NCBI RefSeq assembly: GCF_051014685.1 | Contig: NW_027478771.1 | Span: 372,001-436,000, forward strand | Source of the DNA: Ptiloglossa arizonensis | Taxonomy: Eukaryota > Arthropoda > Insecta > Hymenoptera > Colletidae | Length of the DNA: 64,000 nucleotides | Reading direction: 5' to 3' | In this document: piece by piece, positions 35,935 to 48,734 of the stretch | Layout: each line of letters starts with the position of its first letter | Numbering within the stretch: position 1 is the stretch's first letter | Made by a program: the position numbers and the translations under genes | Notes under the pieces: generated by a model | What the model was told of the DNA's origin: nothing | Seen by the model: the letters and a program-made list of their open reading frames with translations, nothing else | Databases searched by the model: none

Positions 35935-37640
35935 AAATTTTTCGCAATTCTGCTGCTCCAAACGCTTAACCAGAATGGCCTAGGGAAAAAATACACATAC
36001 CGTTGTAATCGGGCGAGTTTCTACTTTCAGTTCCAATAGGAATTTTTGGGTTATGTCAATCCGTTCGGGAGATATGGGAGTTTGAAGCCAAGAAATGGTT
36101 GACAAGACAACAAATTTTTCGCAATTCTGCTGCTCCAAACGCTTAACCAGAATGGCCTAGGGAACAAATACATATACCGTTGTAATCGGGCGAGTTTCTA
36201 CTTTCAAATGCAATAGGAATTTTTGGGTTTGGTCAATCCGTTCGGGCGATATGGGAGTTTGAAGCCAAGAAATGGTAGAGAAGGCAAAAAATTTTTAACA
36301 ATTCTGCTGCTCCAATCGCTTAACCAGAATGACCTAGGGAAAAATACTCGTACCGTTGCAATCGGGCGAGTTTCTACTTTCAAATGCAAAAGGAATTTTT
36401 GGGTTAGGTCAATCCGTTCGCGAGATATGGGAGTTTGAAGCTAAGAAATGGATAAGAAGACAAAGTTTTCGCACTTCTGCTGCTCCAAACGCTTAACCAG
36501 AATGGCCAAGGGAAAAAATACACATACCGTTGTAATCGGGCGAGTTTCTACTTTCAGATGCAATAGGAATTTTTGGGTTAGGTCAATCCGTTCGGGAGAC
36601 ATGGGAGTTTGAAGCCAAGAAATGGTTGAGAACACAACAAATTTTTCGCACTTCTGCTGCTCCAAACGCTTAACCAGAATGGCCTAGGGAAGAAATACAC
36701 ATACCGCTGTAATCGGGCGAGTTTCTACTTTCAGACGCAACAGGAATTTTTGGGTTAGGTCAATCCGTTCGCGAGATATGGGAGTTTGAAGCCAAGAAAT
36801 GGTTGAGAAGGCAAAAAATTTTTCGCAATTGTGCTGCTCCAAACGCTTAACCAGAATGGCCTAGGGAAAAAATACACATACCGTTGTAATCGGGCGAGTT
36901 TCTACTTTCAGATGCAGTAGGAATTTTTGGGTAAGGTCAATCCGTTCGCGAGATATGGCAGTTTGAAGCCAAGAAATAGTTTAGAAGGCCAAAAATTTTT
37001 CGCAATTCTGCTGCTCCAAACGCTTAACCAGAATGGGCTAGGGAAAAAATACACATACCATTGTAATTGGGCGAGTTTTTACTTTCACAAGCAACAGGAA
37101 TTTTTGGGTTAGGTCAATCGGTTCGCGAGATATCGGAGTTTGAAGCCAAGAAATGGTTGAGAAGGCATACAATTTTTCGCAATTCTGCTGATCCAAACGC
37201 TTAACCAGAATGGCCTAGGGAAAAAATACACATACCGTTGTAATCGGGCGAGTTTCTACTTTCAGATGCAATAGGAATTTTTGGGTAAGGTCAATCCGTT
37301 CGCGAGATATGGCAGTTTGAAGCCAAGAAATAGTTTAGAAGGCAAAAAATTTTTCGCAATTCTGCTGCTCCAAACGCTTAACCAGAATGGCCTAGGGAAA
37401 AAATACACATACCGTTGTAATCGGGCGAGTTTCTACTTTCAGTTCCAATAGGAATTTTTGGGTTATGTCAATCCGTTCGGGAGATATGGGAGTTTGAAGC
37501 CAAGAAATGGTTGACAAGACAACAAATTTTTCGCAATTCTGCTGCTCCAAACGCTTAACCAGAATGGCCTAGGGAACAAATACATATACCGTTGTAATCG
37601 GGCGAGTTTCTACTTTCAAATGCAATAGGAATTTTTGGGT
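35935..37640 (+). repeat. Octamer region, copy 1 of a 4945-bp-offset duplication
   Basis: About 1.7 kb here matches 40880-42585 (offset 28 x 177 - 11). Shared marks are GTTCGGGCGATATG, GCAAAAGGAATTT, AAGGCCAAAAATTTTT, ACCATTGTAATTGG and GAGATATCGGAG. The left edge lies where this copy has ATAGTTTAG and the other GGGACTTTGAAGCT. The right edge is GGGTTAGGTC here against GGGTTTGGTC at 42586. The internal period is 1412 bp, from TTCAGTTCCA at 36026 to 37438. Confidence 0.82.
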
Positions 37641-38672
37641 TAGGTCAATCCGTTCGGGAGATATGGGAGTTTGAAGCCAAGAAATGGTAGAGAAGGCAAA
37701 AAAATTTTTAACAATTCTGCTGCTCCAATCGCTTAACCAGAATGACCTAGGGAAAAATACTCGTACCGTTGCAATCGGGCGAGTTTCTACTTTCAAATGC
37801 AATAGGAATTTTTGGGTTAGGTCAATCCGTTCGCGAGACATGGGAGTTTGAAGCTAAGAAATGGATAAGAAGACAAAGTTTTCGCACTTCTGCTGCTCCA
37901 GACGCTTAACCAGAATGGCCAAGGGAAAAAATACACATACCGTTGTAATCGGGCGAGTTTCTACTTTCAGATGCAATAGGAATTTTTGGGTTAGGTCAAT
38001 CCGTTCGGGAGACATGGGAGTTTGAAGCCAAGAAATGGTTGAGAACACAACAAATTTTTCGCACTTCTGCTGCTCCAAACGCTTAACCAGAATGGCCTAG
38101 GGAAGAAATACACATACCGTTGTAATCGGGCGAGTTTCTACTTTCAAATGCAATAGGAATTTTTGGGTTAGGTCAATCCGTTCGGGAGATATGGGAGTTT
38201 GAAGCCAAGAAATGGTAGAGAAGGCAAAAAAATTTTTAACAATTCTGCTGCTCCAATCGCTTAACCAGAATGACCTAGGGAAAAATACTCGTACCGTTGC
38301 AATCGGGCGAGTTTCTACTTTCAAATGCAATAGGAATTTTTGGGTTAGGTCAATCCGTTCGCGAGACATGGGAGTTTGAAGCTAAGAAATGGATAAGAAG
38401 ACAAAGTTTTCGCACTTCTGCTGCTCCAGACGCTTAACCAGAATGGCCAAGGGAAAAAATACACATACCGTTGTAATCGGGCGAGTTTCTACTTTCAGAT
38501 GCAATAGGAATTTTTGGGTTAGGTCAATCCGTTCGGGAGACATGGGAGTTTGAAGCCAAGAAATGGTTGAGAACACAACAAATTTTTCGCACTTCTGCTG
38601 CTCCAAACGCTTAACCAGAATGGCCTAGGGAAGAAATACACATACCGTTGTAATCGGGCGAGTTTCTACTTT
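37617..38672 (+). repeat. Tandem trimer, two 528-bp copies
   Basis: Positions 37617-38144 and 38145-38672 are adjacent copies of a 3-monomer unit (3 x 177 - 3). Each carries a 7-A tract before TTTTTAACAATTC, the TACTCGTACCG 1-bp-deletion monomer, GAGACATGGG and the GACAAAGTTTTCGC 3-bp-deletion monomer. The related region at 43.8-44.5 kb has a single copy, so this doubling is specific to this locus. I noticed no difference between the copies. Confidence 0.88.
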
Positions 38673-39049
38673 CAGACGCAACAGGAATTTTTGGGTTAGG
38701 TCAATCCGTTCGCGAGATATGGGAGTTTGAAGCCAAGAAATGGTTGAGAAGGCAAAAAATTTTTCGCAATTGTGCTGCTCCAAACGCTTAACCAGAATGG
38801 CCTAGGGAAAAAATACACATACCGTTGTAATCGGGCGAGTTTCTACTTTCAGATGCAGTAGGAATTTTTGGGTAAGGTCAATCCGTTCGCGAGATATGGC
38901 AGTTTGAAGCCAAGAAATAGTTTAGAAGGCAAAAAATTTTTCGCAATTCTGCTGCTCCAAACGCTTAACCAGAATGGGCTAGGGAAAAAATACACATACC
39001 GTTGTAATCGGGCGAGTTTTTACTTTCACAAGCAACAGGAATTTTTGGG

Positions 39050-40605
39050 TTAGGTCAATTCGTTCGCGAGATATGGGAGTTTGAAGCCAAGAAATGGTTG
39101 AGAAGGCAAAAAATTTTTCGCAATTCTGCTGATCCAAACGCTCAACCAGAATAGCCTAGGGAAGAAGTACACATACCGTTGTAATCGGGCGGGTTTCTAC
39201 TTTCAGATGCAATAGGAATTTTTGGGTTGGGTCAATCCGTTCGCGAGATATGGGACTTTGAAGCCAAGAAATGGTTGAGAAGACAACAAATTTTTCGCAC
39301 TTCTGCTGCTCCAAACGCTTAACCAGAATGGCCTAGGGAAAAAATACACATACCGTTGTAATCGGGCGAGTTTCTACTTTCAGATGCAGTAGGAATTTTT
39401 GGGTTGGGTCAATCCGTTCGCGAGATATGGGACTTTGAAGCCAAGAAATGGTTGAGAAGACAACAAATTTTTCGCACTTCTGCTGCTCCAAACGCTTAAC
39501 CAGAATGGCCTAGGGAAGAAATACACATACCGTTGTAATCGGGCGAGTTTTTACTTTCACAAGCAACAGGAATTTTTGGGTTAGGTCAATCGGTTCGGGA
39601 GATATGGGAGTTTGAAGCCAAGAAATGGTTGAGAAGGCAAAAAATTTTTCGCAATTCTGCTGCTCCAAACGCTTAACCATATTGGCCTAGGGGAAAAATA
39701 CACATACCGTTGTAATCGGGCGAGTTTCTACTTTCAGTTCCAATAGGAATTTTTGGGTTAGGTCAATCCGTTCACGAGATATGGGACTTTGAAACTAAGA
39801 AATGGTTGACAACACAACAAATTTTTCGCACTTCTGCTGCTCCAATCGCTTAACCAGAATGGCCTAGGGGAAAAATACACGTACCGTTGTAATCGGCCGA
39901 GTGTCTACTTTCAAATGCAATAGGAATTTTTGGGTTAGGTCAAGCCGTTCGCGAGATATGGGAGTTTGAAGCCAAGAAATGGTAGAGAAGGCAAAAAATT
40001 TTTCACAACTCTGCTGCTCCAAACGCTTAACCAGAATGGCCTAGGGAAAAAATACACATACCGTTGTAATCGGGCGAGTTTCTACTTTCAGACGCAACAG
40101 GAATTTTTGGGTTAGGTCAATTCGTTCGCGAGATATGGGAGTTTGAAGACAAGGAATGGTTGAGAAGGCAACAAATTTTTCGCAATTCTGCTGCTTCAAA
40201 CGCTTAACCAGAATGGCCTAGGGAAAAAATACACATACCGTTGTAATCGGGCGAGTTTCTACTTTCAAATGCAATAGGAATTTTTGGGTTAGGTCAATCC
40301 GTTCGGGAGATATGGGAGTTTGAAGCCAAGAAATGGTAGAGAAGGCAAAAAATTTTTAACAATTCTGCTGCTCCAATCGCTTAACCAGAATGACCTAGGG
40401 AAAAATACACGTACCGTTGCAATCGGGCGAGTTTCTACTTTCAAATGCAATAGGAATTTTTGGGTTAGGTCAATCCGTTCGGGAGATATGGGAGTTTGAA
40501 GCCAAGAAATGGTAGAGAAGGCAAAACATTTTTCGCAATTCTGCTGATCCAAACGCTTAACCAGAATGGCCTAGGGAAAAAATACACATACCGTTGTAAT
40601 CGGGC
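39050..40605 (+). repeat. Isolated 9-mer, upstream relative of the 45.5-48.7 kb pair
   Basis: This segment matches the 9-mer at 45541-47132 with an offset of 6537 bp. Marks are CTCAACCAGAATAG, GGGTTGGGTC (twice), CATATTGGCC, TCGGCCGAGTGTC, GGTCAAGCCG and TTCACAACTCTG. It is followed at 40606-40880 by GCGAGATTCTAC and CAGACGCAGCAGG monomers of the other community. The same order follows the later pair at 48735. Confidence 0.8.
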
Positions 40606-40970
40606 GAGATTCTACTTTCAGATGCAATAGGAATTTTTGGGTTAGGTCAATCCGTTCGCGAGATATGGGACTTTGAAGCTAAGAAATGGTTGAGAAGACA
40701 ACAAATTTTTCGCAATTCTGCTGCTCCAAACGCTTAACCAGAATGGGCTAGGGAAAAAATACACATACCTTTGTAATCGGGCGAGTTTCTACTTTCAGAC
40801 GCAGCAGGAATTTTTGGGTTTGGTCAATACGTTCGCGAGATATGGGACTTTGAAGCTAAGAAATGGTTGAGAAGACAACAAATTTTTCGCAATTCTGCTG
40901 CTCCAAACGCTTAACCAGAATGGCCTAGGGAAAAAATACACATACCGTTGTAATCGGGCGAGTTTCTACT

Positions 40971-43794
40971 TTCAGTTCCAATAGGAATTTTTGGGTTATG
41001 TCAATCCGTTCGGGAGATATGGGAGTTTGAAGCCAAGAAATGGTTGACAAGACAACAAATTTTTCGCAATTCTGCTGCTCCAAACGCTTAACCAGAATGG
41101 CCTAGGGAACAAATACATATACCGTTGTAATCGGGCGAGTTTCTACTTTCAAATGCAATAGGAATTTTTGGGTTTGGTCAATCCGTTCGGGCGATATGGG
41201 AGTTTGAAGCCAAGAAATGGTAGAGAAGGCAAAAAATTTTTAACAATTCTGCTGCTCCAATCGCTTAACCAGAATGACCTAGGGAAAAATACTCGTACCG
41301 TTGCAATCGGGCGAGTTTCTACTTTCAAATGCAAAAGGAATTTTTGGGTTAGGTCAATCCGTTCGCGAGATATGGGAGTTTGAAGCTAAGAAATGGATAA
41401 GAAGACAAAGTTTTCGCACTTCTGCTGCTCCAAACGCTTAACCAGAATGGCCAAGGGAAAAAATACACATACCGTTGTAATCGGGCGAGTTTCTACTTTC
41501 AGATGCAATAGGAATTTTTGGGTTAGGTCAATCCGTTCGGGAGACATGGGAGTTTGAAGCCAAGAAATGGTTGAGAACACAACAAATTTTTCGCACTTCT
41601 GCTGCTCCAAACGCTTAACCAGAATGGCCTAGGGAAGAAATACACATACCGCTGTAATCGGGCGAGTTTCTACTTTCAGACGCAACAGGAATTTTTGGGT
41701 TAGGTCAATCCGTTCGCGAGATATGGGAGTTTGAAGCCAAGAAATGGTTGAGAAGGCAAAAAATTTTTCGCAATTGTGCTGCTCCAAACGCTTAACCAGA
41801 ATGGCCTAGGGAAAAAATACACATACCGTTGTAATCGGGCGAGTTTCTACTTTCAGATGCAGTAGGAATTTTTGGGTAAGGTCAATCCGTTCGCGAGATA
41901 TGGCAGTTTGAAGCCAAGAAATAGTTTAGAAGGCCAAAAATTTTTCGCAATTCTGCTGCTCCAAACGCTTAACCAGAATGGGCTAGGGAAAAAATACACA
42001 TACCATTGTAATTGGGCGAGTTTTTACTTTCACAAGCAACAGGAATTTTTGGGTTAGGTCAATCGGTTCGCGAGATATCGGAGTTTGAAGCCAAGAAATG
42101 GTTGAGAAGGCATACAATTTTTCGCAATTCTGCTGATCCAAACGCTTAACCAGAATGGCCTAGGGAAAAAATACACATACCGTTGTAATCGGGCGAGTTT
42201 CTACTTTCAGATGCAATAGGAATTTTTGGGTAAGGTCAATCCGTTCGCGAGATATGGCAGTTTGAAGCCAAGAAATAGTTTAGAAGGCAACAAATTTTTC
42301 GCAATTCTGCTGCTCCAAACGCTTAACCAGAATGGCCTAGGGAAAAAATACACATACCGTTGTAATCGGGCGAGTTTCTACTTTCAGTTCCAATAGGAAT
42401 TTTTGGGTTATGTCAATCCGTTCGGGAGATATGGGAGTTTGAAGCCAAGAAATGGTTGACAAGACAACAAATTTTTCGCAATTCTGCTGCTCCAAACGCT
42501 TAACCAGAATGGCCTAGGGAACAAATACATATACCGTTGTAATCGGGCGAGTTTCTACTTTCAAATGCAATAGGAATTTTTGGGTTTGGTCAATCCGTTC
42601 GGGCGATATGGGAGTTTGAAGCCAAGAAATGGTAGAGAAGGCAAAAAATTTTTAACAATTCTGCTGCTCCAATCGCTTAACCAGAATGACCTAGGGAAAA
42701 ATACTCGTACCGTTGCAATCGGGCGAGTTTCTACTTTCAAATGCAAAAGGAATTTTTGGGTTAGGTCAATCCGTTCGCGAGATATGGGAGTTTGAAGCTA
42801 AGAAATGGATAAGAAGACAAAGTTTTCGCACTTCTGCTGCTCCAAACGCTTAACCAGAATGGCCAAGGGAAAAAATACACATACCGTTGTAATCGGGCGA
42901 GTTTCTACTTTCAGATGCAATAGGAATTTTTGGGTTAGGTCAATCCGTTCGGGAGACATGGGAGTTTGAAGCCAAGAAATGGTTGAGAACACAACAAATT
43001 TTTCGCACTTCTGCTGCTCCAAACGCTTAACCAGAATGGCCTAGGGAAGAAATACACATACCGCTGTAATCGGGCGAGTTTCTACTTTCAGACGCAACAG
43101 GAATTTTTGGGTTAGGTCAATCCGTTCGCGAGATATGGGAGTTTGAAGCCAAGAAATGGTTGAGAAGGCAAAAAATTTTTCGCAATTGTGCTGCTCCAAA
43201 CGCTTAACCAGAATGGCCTAGGGAAAAAATACACATACCGTTGTAATCGGGCGAGTTTCTACTTTCAGATGCAGTAGGAATTTTTGGGTAAGGTCAATCC
43301 GTTCGCGAGATATGGCAGTTTGAAGCCAAGAAATAGTTTAGAAGGCCAAAAATTTTTCGCAATTCTGCTGCTCCAAACGCTTAACCAGAATGGGCTAGGG
43401 AAAAAATACACATACCATTGTAATTGGGCGAGTTTTTACTTTCACAAGCAACAGGAATTTTTGGGTTAGGTCAATCGGTTCGCGAGATATCGGAGTTTGA
43501 AGCCAAGAAATGGTTGAGAACACAACAAATTTTTCGCACTTCTGCTGCTCCAAACGCTTAACCAGAATGGCCTAGGGAAGAAATACACATACCGCTGTAA
43601 TCGGGCGAGTTTCTACTTTCAGACGCAACAGGAATTTTTGGGTTAGGTCAATCCGTTCGCGAGATATGGGAGTTTGAAGCCAAGAAATGGTTGAGAAGGC
43701 AAAAAATTTTTCGCAATTGTGCTGCTCCAAACGCTTAACCAGAATGGCCTAGGGAAAAAATACACATACCGTTGTAATCGGGCGAGTTTCTACT
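40971..43794 (+). repeat. Tandem octamer HOR, two 1412-bp copies and start of a third
   Basis: The mark TTCAGTTCCA falls at 40971, 42383 and 43795, exactly 1412 bp apart (8 x 177 - 4). The first about 1.1 kb of each copy is nearly identical, including GTTCGGGCGATATG, GCAAAAGG, AAGGCCAAAAATT and ATATCGGAG. From about 43520 to 43790 the second copy differs from the first, yet total length is unchanged. The third begins at 43795 but diverges by 43998 (GGGTTAGG for GGGTTTGG), where it resembles 37.6 kb instead. Confidence 0.85.
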
Positions 43795-45540
43795 TTCAGT
43801 TCCAATAGGAATTTTTGGGTTATGTCAATCCGTTCGGGAGATATGGGAGTTTGAAGCCAAGAAATGGTTGACAAGACAACAAATTTTTCGCAATTCTGCT
43901 GCTCCAAACGCTTAACCAGAATGGCCTAGGGAACAAATACATATACCGTTGTAATCGGGCGAGTTTCTACTTTCAAATGCAATAGGAATTTTTGGGTTAG
44001 GTCAATCCGTTCGGGAGATATGGGAGTTTGAAGCCAAGAAATGGTAGAGAAGGCAAAAAAATTTTTAACAATTCTGCTGCTCCAATCGCTTAACCAGAAT
44101 GACCTAGGGAAAAATACTCGTACCGTTGCAATCGGGCGAGTTTCTACTTTCAAATGCAATAGGAATTTTTGGGTTAGGTCAATCCGTTCGCGAGACATGG
44201 GAGTTTGAAGCTAAGAAATGGATAAGAAGACAAAGTTTTCGCACTTCTGCTGCTCCAGACGCTTAACCAGAATGGCCAAGGGAAAAAATACACATACCGT
44301 TGTAATCGGGCGAGTTTCTACTTTCAGATGCAATAGGAATTTTTGGGTTAGGTCAATCCGTTCGGGAGACATGGGAGTTTGAAGCCAAGAAATGGTTGAG
44401 AACACAACAAATTTTTCGCACTTCTGCTGCTCCAAACGCTTAACCAGAATGGCCTAGGGAAGAAATACACATACCGTTGTAATCGGGCGAGTTTCTACTT
44501 TCAGACGCAACAGGAATTTTTGGGTTAGGTCAATCCGTTCGCGAGATATGGGAGTTTGAAGCCAAGAAATGGTTGAGAAGGCAAAAAATTTTTCGCAATT
44601 GTGCTGCTCCAAACGCTTAACCAGAATGGCCTAGGGAAAAAATACACATACCGTTGTAATCGGGCGAGTTTTTACTTTCACAAGCAACAGGAATTTTTGG
44701 GTTAGGTCAATCGGTTCGCGAGATATGGGAGTTTGAAGCCAAGAAATGGTTGAGAAGGCATACAATTTTTCGCAATTCTGCTGATCCAAACGCTTAACCA
44801 GAATGGCCTAGGGAAAAAATACACATACCGTTGTAATAGGGCGAGTTTCTACTTTCAGATGCAATAGGAATTTTTGGGTTAGGTCAATCCGTTCGCGAGA
44901 TATGGGACTTTGAAGCCAAGAAATGGTTGAGAAGACAACAAATTTTTCGCACTTCTGCTGCTCCAAACGCTTAACCAGAATGGCCTAGGGAAGAAATACA
45001 CATACCGTTGTAATCGGGCGAGTTTCTACTTTCAGACGCAACAGGATTTTTTGGGTTAGGTCAATCCGTTCGCGAGATATGGGAGTTTGAAGCCAAGAAA
45101 TGGTTGAGAAGGCAAAAAATTTTTCGCAATTGTGCTGCTCCAAACGCTTAACCAGAATGGCCTAGGGAAAAAATACACATACCGTTGTAATCGGGCGAGT
45201 TCCTACTTTCAGATGCAGTAGGAATTTTTGGGTAAGGTCAATCCGTTCGCGAGATATGGCAGTTTGAAGCCAAGAAATAGTTTAGAAGGCAAAAAATTTT
45301 TCGCAATTCTGCTGCTCCAAACGCTTAACCAGAATGGGCTAGGGAAAAAATACACATACCGTTGTAATCGGGCGAGTTTTTACTTTCACAAGCAACAGGA
45401 ATTTTTGGGTTAGGTCAATCGGTTCGCGAGATATGGGAGTTTGAAGCCAAGAAATGGTTGAGAAGGCATACAATTTTTCGCAATTCTGCTGATCCAAACG
45501 CTTAACCAGAATGGCCTAGGGAAAAAATACACATACCGTT

Positions 45541-48500
45541 GTAATCAGGCGAGGTTCTACTTTCAGACGCAACAGGAATTTTTGGGTTAGGTCAATTCGT
45601 TCGCGAGATATGGGAGTTTGAAGCCAAGAAATGGTTGAGAAGGCAAAAAATTTTTCGCAATTCTGCTGATCCAAACGCTCAACCAGAATAGCCTAGGGAA
45701 GAAGTACATATACCGTTGTAATCGGGCGGGTTTCTACTTTCAGATGCAATAGGAATTTTTGGGTTGGGTCAATCCGTTCGCGAGATATGGGACTTTGAAG
45801 CCAAGAAATGGTTGAGAAGACAACAAATTTTTCGCACTTCTGCTGCTCCAAACGCTTAACCAGAATGGCCTAGGGAAAAAATACACATACCGTTGTAATC
45901 GGGCGAGTTTCTACTTTCAGATGCAGTAGGAATTTTTGGGTTGGGTCAATCCGTTCGCGAGATATGGGACTTTGAAGCCAAGAAATGGTTGAGAAGACAA
46001 CAAATTTTTCGCACTTCTGCTGCTCCAAACGCTTAACCAGAATGGCCTAGGGAAGAAATACACATACCGTTGTAATCGGGCGAGTTTTTACTTTCACAAG
46101 CAACAGGAATTTTTGGGTTAGGTCAATCGGTTCGGGAGATATGGGAGTTTGAAGCCAAGAAATGGTTGAGAAGGCAAAAAATTTTTCGCAATTCTGCTGC
46201 TCCAAACGCTTAACCATATTGGCCTAGGGGAAAAATACACATACCGTTGTAATCGGGCGAGTTTCTACTTTCAGTTCCAATAGGAATTTTTGGGTTAGGT
46301 CAATCCGTTCACGAGATATGGGACTTTGAAACTAAGAAATGGTTGACAACACAACAAATTTTTCGCACTTCTGCTGCTCCAATCGCTTAACCAGAATGGC
46401 CTAGGGGAAAAATACACGTACCGTTGTAATCGGCCGAGTGTCTACTTTCAAATGCAATAGGAATTTTTGGGTTAGGTCAAGCCGTTCGCGAGATATGGGA
46501 GTTTGAAGCCAAGAAATGGTAGAGAAGGCAAAAAATTTTTCACAACTCTGCTGCTCCAAACGCTTAACCAGAATGGCCTAGGGAAAAAATACACATACCG
46601 TTGTAATCGGGCGAGTTTCTACTTTCAGACGCAACAGGAATTTTTGGGTTAGGTCAATTCGTTCGCGAGATATGGGAGTTTGAAGACAAGGAATGGTTGA
46701 GAAGGCAACAAATTTTTCGCAATTCTGCTGCTTCAAACGCTTAACCAGAATGGCCTAGGGAAAAAATACACATACCGTTGTAATCGGGCGAGTTTCTACT
46801 TTCAAATGCAATAGGAATTTTTGGGTTAGGTCAATCCGTTCGGGAGATATGGGAGTTTGAAGCCAAGAAATGGTAGAGAAGGCAAAAAATTTTTAACAAT
46901 TCTGCTGCTCCAATCGCTTAACCAGAATGACCTAGGGAAAAATACACGTACCGTTGCAATCGGGCGAGTTTCTACTTTCAAATGCAATAGGAATTTTTGG
47001 GTTAGGTCAATCCGTTCGGGAGATATGGGAGTTTGAAGCCAAGAAATGGTAGAGAAGGCAAAACATTTTTCGCAATTCTGCTGATCCAAACGCTTAACCA
47101 GAATGGCCTAGGGAAAAAATACACATACCGTTGTAATCAGGCGAGGTTCTACTTTCAGACGCAACAGGAATTTTTGGGTTAGGTCAATTCGTTCGCGAGA
47201 TATGGGAGTTTGAAGCCAAGAAATGGTTGAGAAGGCAAAAAATTTTTCGCAATTCTGCTGATCCAAACGCTCAACCAGAATAGCCTAGCGAAAAAGTACA
47301 CATACCGTTGTAATCGGGCGGGTTTCTACTTTCAGATGCAATAGGAATTTTTGGGTTGGGTCAATCCGTTCGCGAGATATGGGACTTTGAAGCCAAGAAG
47401 TGGTTGAGAAGACAACAAATTTTTCGCACTTCTGCTGCTCCAAACGCTTAACCAGAATGGCCTAGGGAAAAAATACACATACCGTTGTAATCGGGCGAGT
47501 TTCTACTTTCAGATGCAGTAGGAATTTTTGGGTTGGGTCAATCCGTTCGCGAGATATGGGACTTTGAAGCCAAGAAATGGTTGAGAAGACAACAAATTTT
47601 TCGCACTTCTGCTGCTCCAAACGCTTAACCAGAATGGCCTAGGGAAGAAATACACATACCGTTGTAATCGGGCGAGTTTTTACTTTCACAAGCAACAGGA
47701 ATTTTTGGGTTAGGTCAATCGGTTCGGGAGATATGGGAGTTTGAAGCCAAGAAATGGTTGAGAAGGCAAAAAATTTTTCGCAATTCTGCTGCTCCAAACG
47801 CTTAACCATATTGGCCTAGGGGAAAAATACACATACCGTTGTAATCGGGCGAGTTTCTACTTTCAGTTCCAATAGGAATTTTTGGGTTAGGTCAATCCGT
47901 TCACGAGATATGGGACTTTGAAACTAAGAAATGGTTGACAACACAACAAATTTTTCGCACTTCTGCTGCTCCAATCGCTTAACCAGAATGGCCTAGGGGA
48001 AAAATACACGTACCGTTGTAATCGGCCGAGTGTCTACTTTCAAATGCAATAGGAATTTTTGGGTTAGGTCAAGCCGTTCGCGAGATATGGGAGTTTGAAG
48101 CCAAGAAATGGTAGAGAAGGCAAAAAATTTTTCACAACTCTGCTGCTCCAAACGCTTAACCAGAATGGCCTAGGGAAAAAATACACATACCGTTGTAATC
48201 GGGCGAGTTTCTACTTTCAGACGCAACAGGAATTTTTGGGTTAGGTCAATTCGTTCGCGAGATATGGGAGTTTGAAGACAAGGAATGGTTGAGAAGGCAA
48301 AAAATTTTTCGCAATTCTGCTGCTTCAAACGCTTAACCAGAATGGCCTAGGGAAAAAATACACATACCGTTGTAATCGGGCGAGTTTCTACTTTCAAATG
48401 CAATAGGAATTTTTGGGTTAGGTCAATCCGTTCGGGAGATATGGGAGTTTGAAGCCAAGAACTGGTAGAGAAGGCAAAAAATTTTTAACAATTCTGCTGC

Positions 48501-48724
48501 TCCAATCGCTTAACCAGAATGACCTAGGGAAAAATACACGTACCGTTGCAATCGGGCGAGTTTCTACTTTCAAATGCAATAGGAATTTTTGGGTTAGGTC
48601 AATCCGTTCGGGAGATATGGGAGTTTGAAGCCAAGAAATGGTAGAGAAGGCAAAACATTTTTCGCAATTCTGCTGATCCAAACGCTTAACCAGAATGGCC
48701 TAGGGAAAAAATACACATACCGTT
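45541..48724 (+). repeat. Tandem 9-monomer HOR, two 1592-bp copies
   Basis: Copies lie at 45541-47132 and 47133-48724 (9 x 177 - 1), both starting near GTAATCAGGCGAGGTTC. Shared marks are CTCAACCAGAATAG, GGGTTGGGTC, CATATTGGCC, TCGGCCGAGTGTC, TTCACAACTCTG and TTTTTAACAATTC. Differences seen: CCTAGGGAAGAAG against CCTAGCGAAAAAG, AGAAATGG against AGAAGTGG, GGCAACAAATT against GGCAAAAAATT, and AGAAATGGTAG against AGAACTGGTAG. Part of the module also occurs at 56.7, 58.6 and 63.4 kb. Confidence 0.9.
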
Positions 48725-48734
48725 GTAATCGGGC

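Noticed and set aside
38097..38369. Reverse-strand open frames of up to 90 codons (many positions from 2.1 to 61.6 kb) as proteins
   Set aside because: All are the complement of the satellite. The longest arise where the 1-bp-deletion monomer shifts frame past a stop. They duplicate only when the HOR duplicates, and none exceeds about one and a half monomers.
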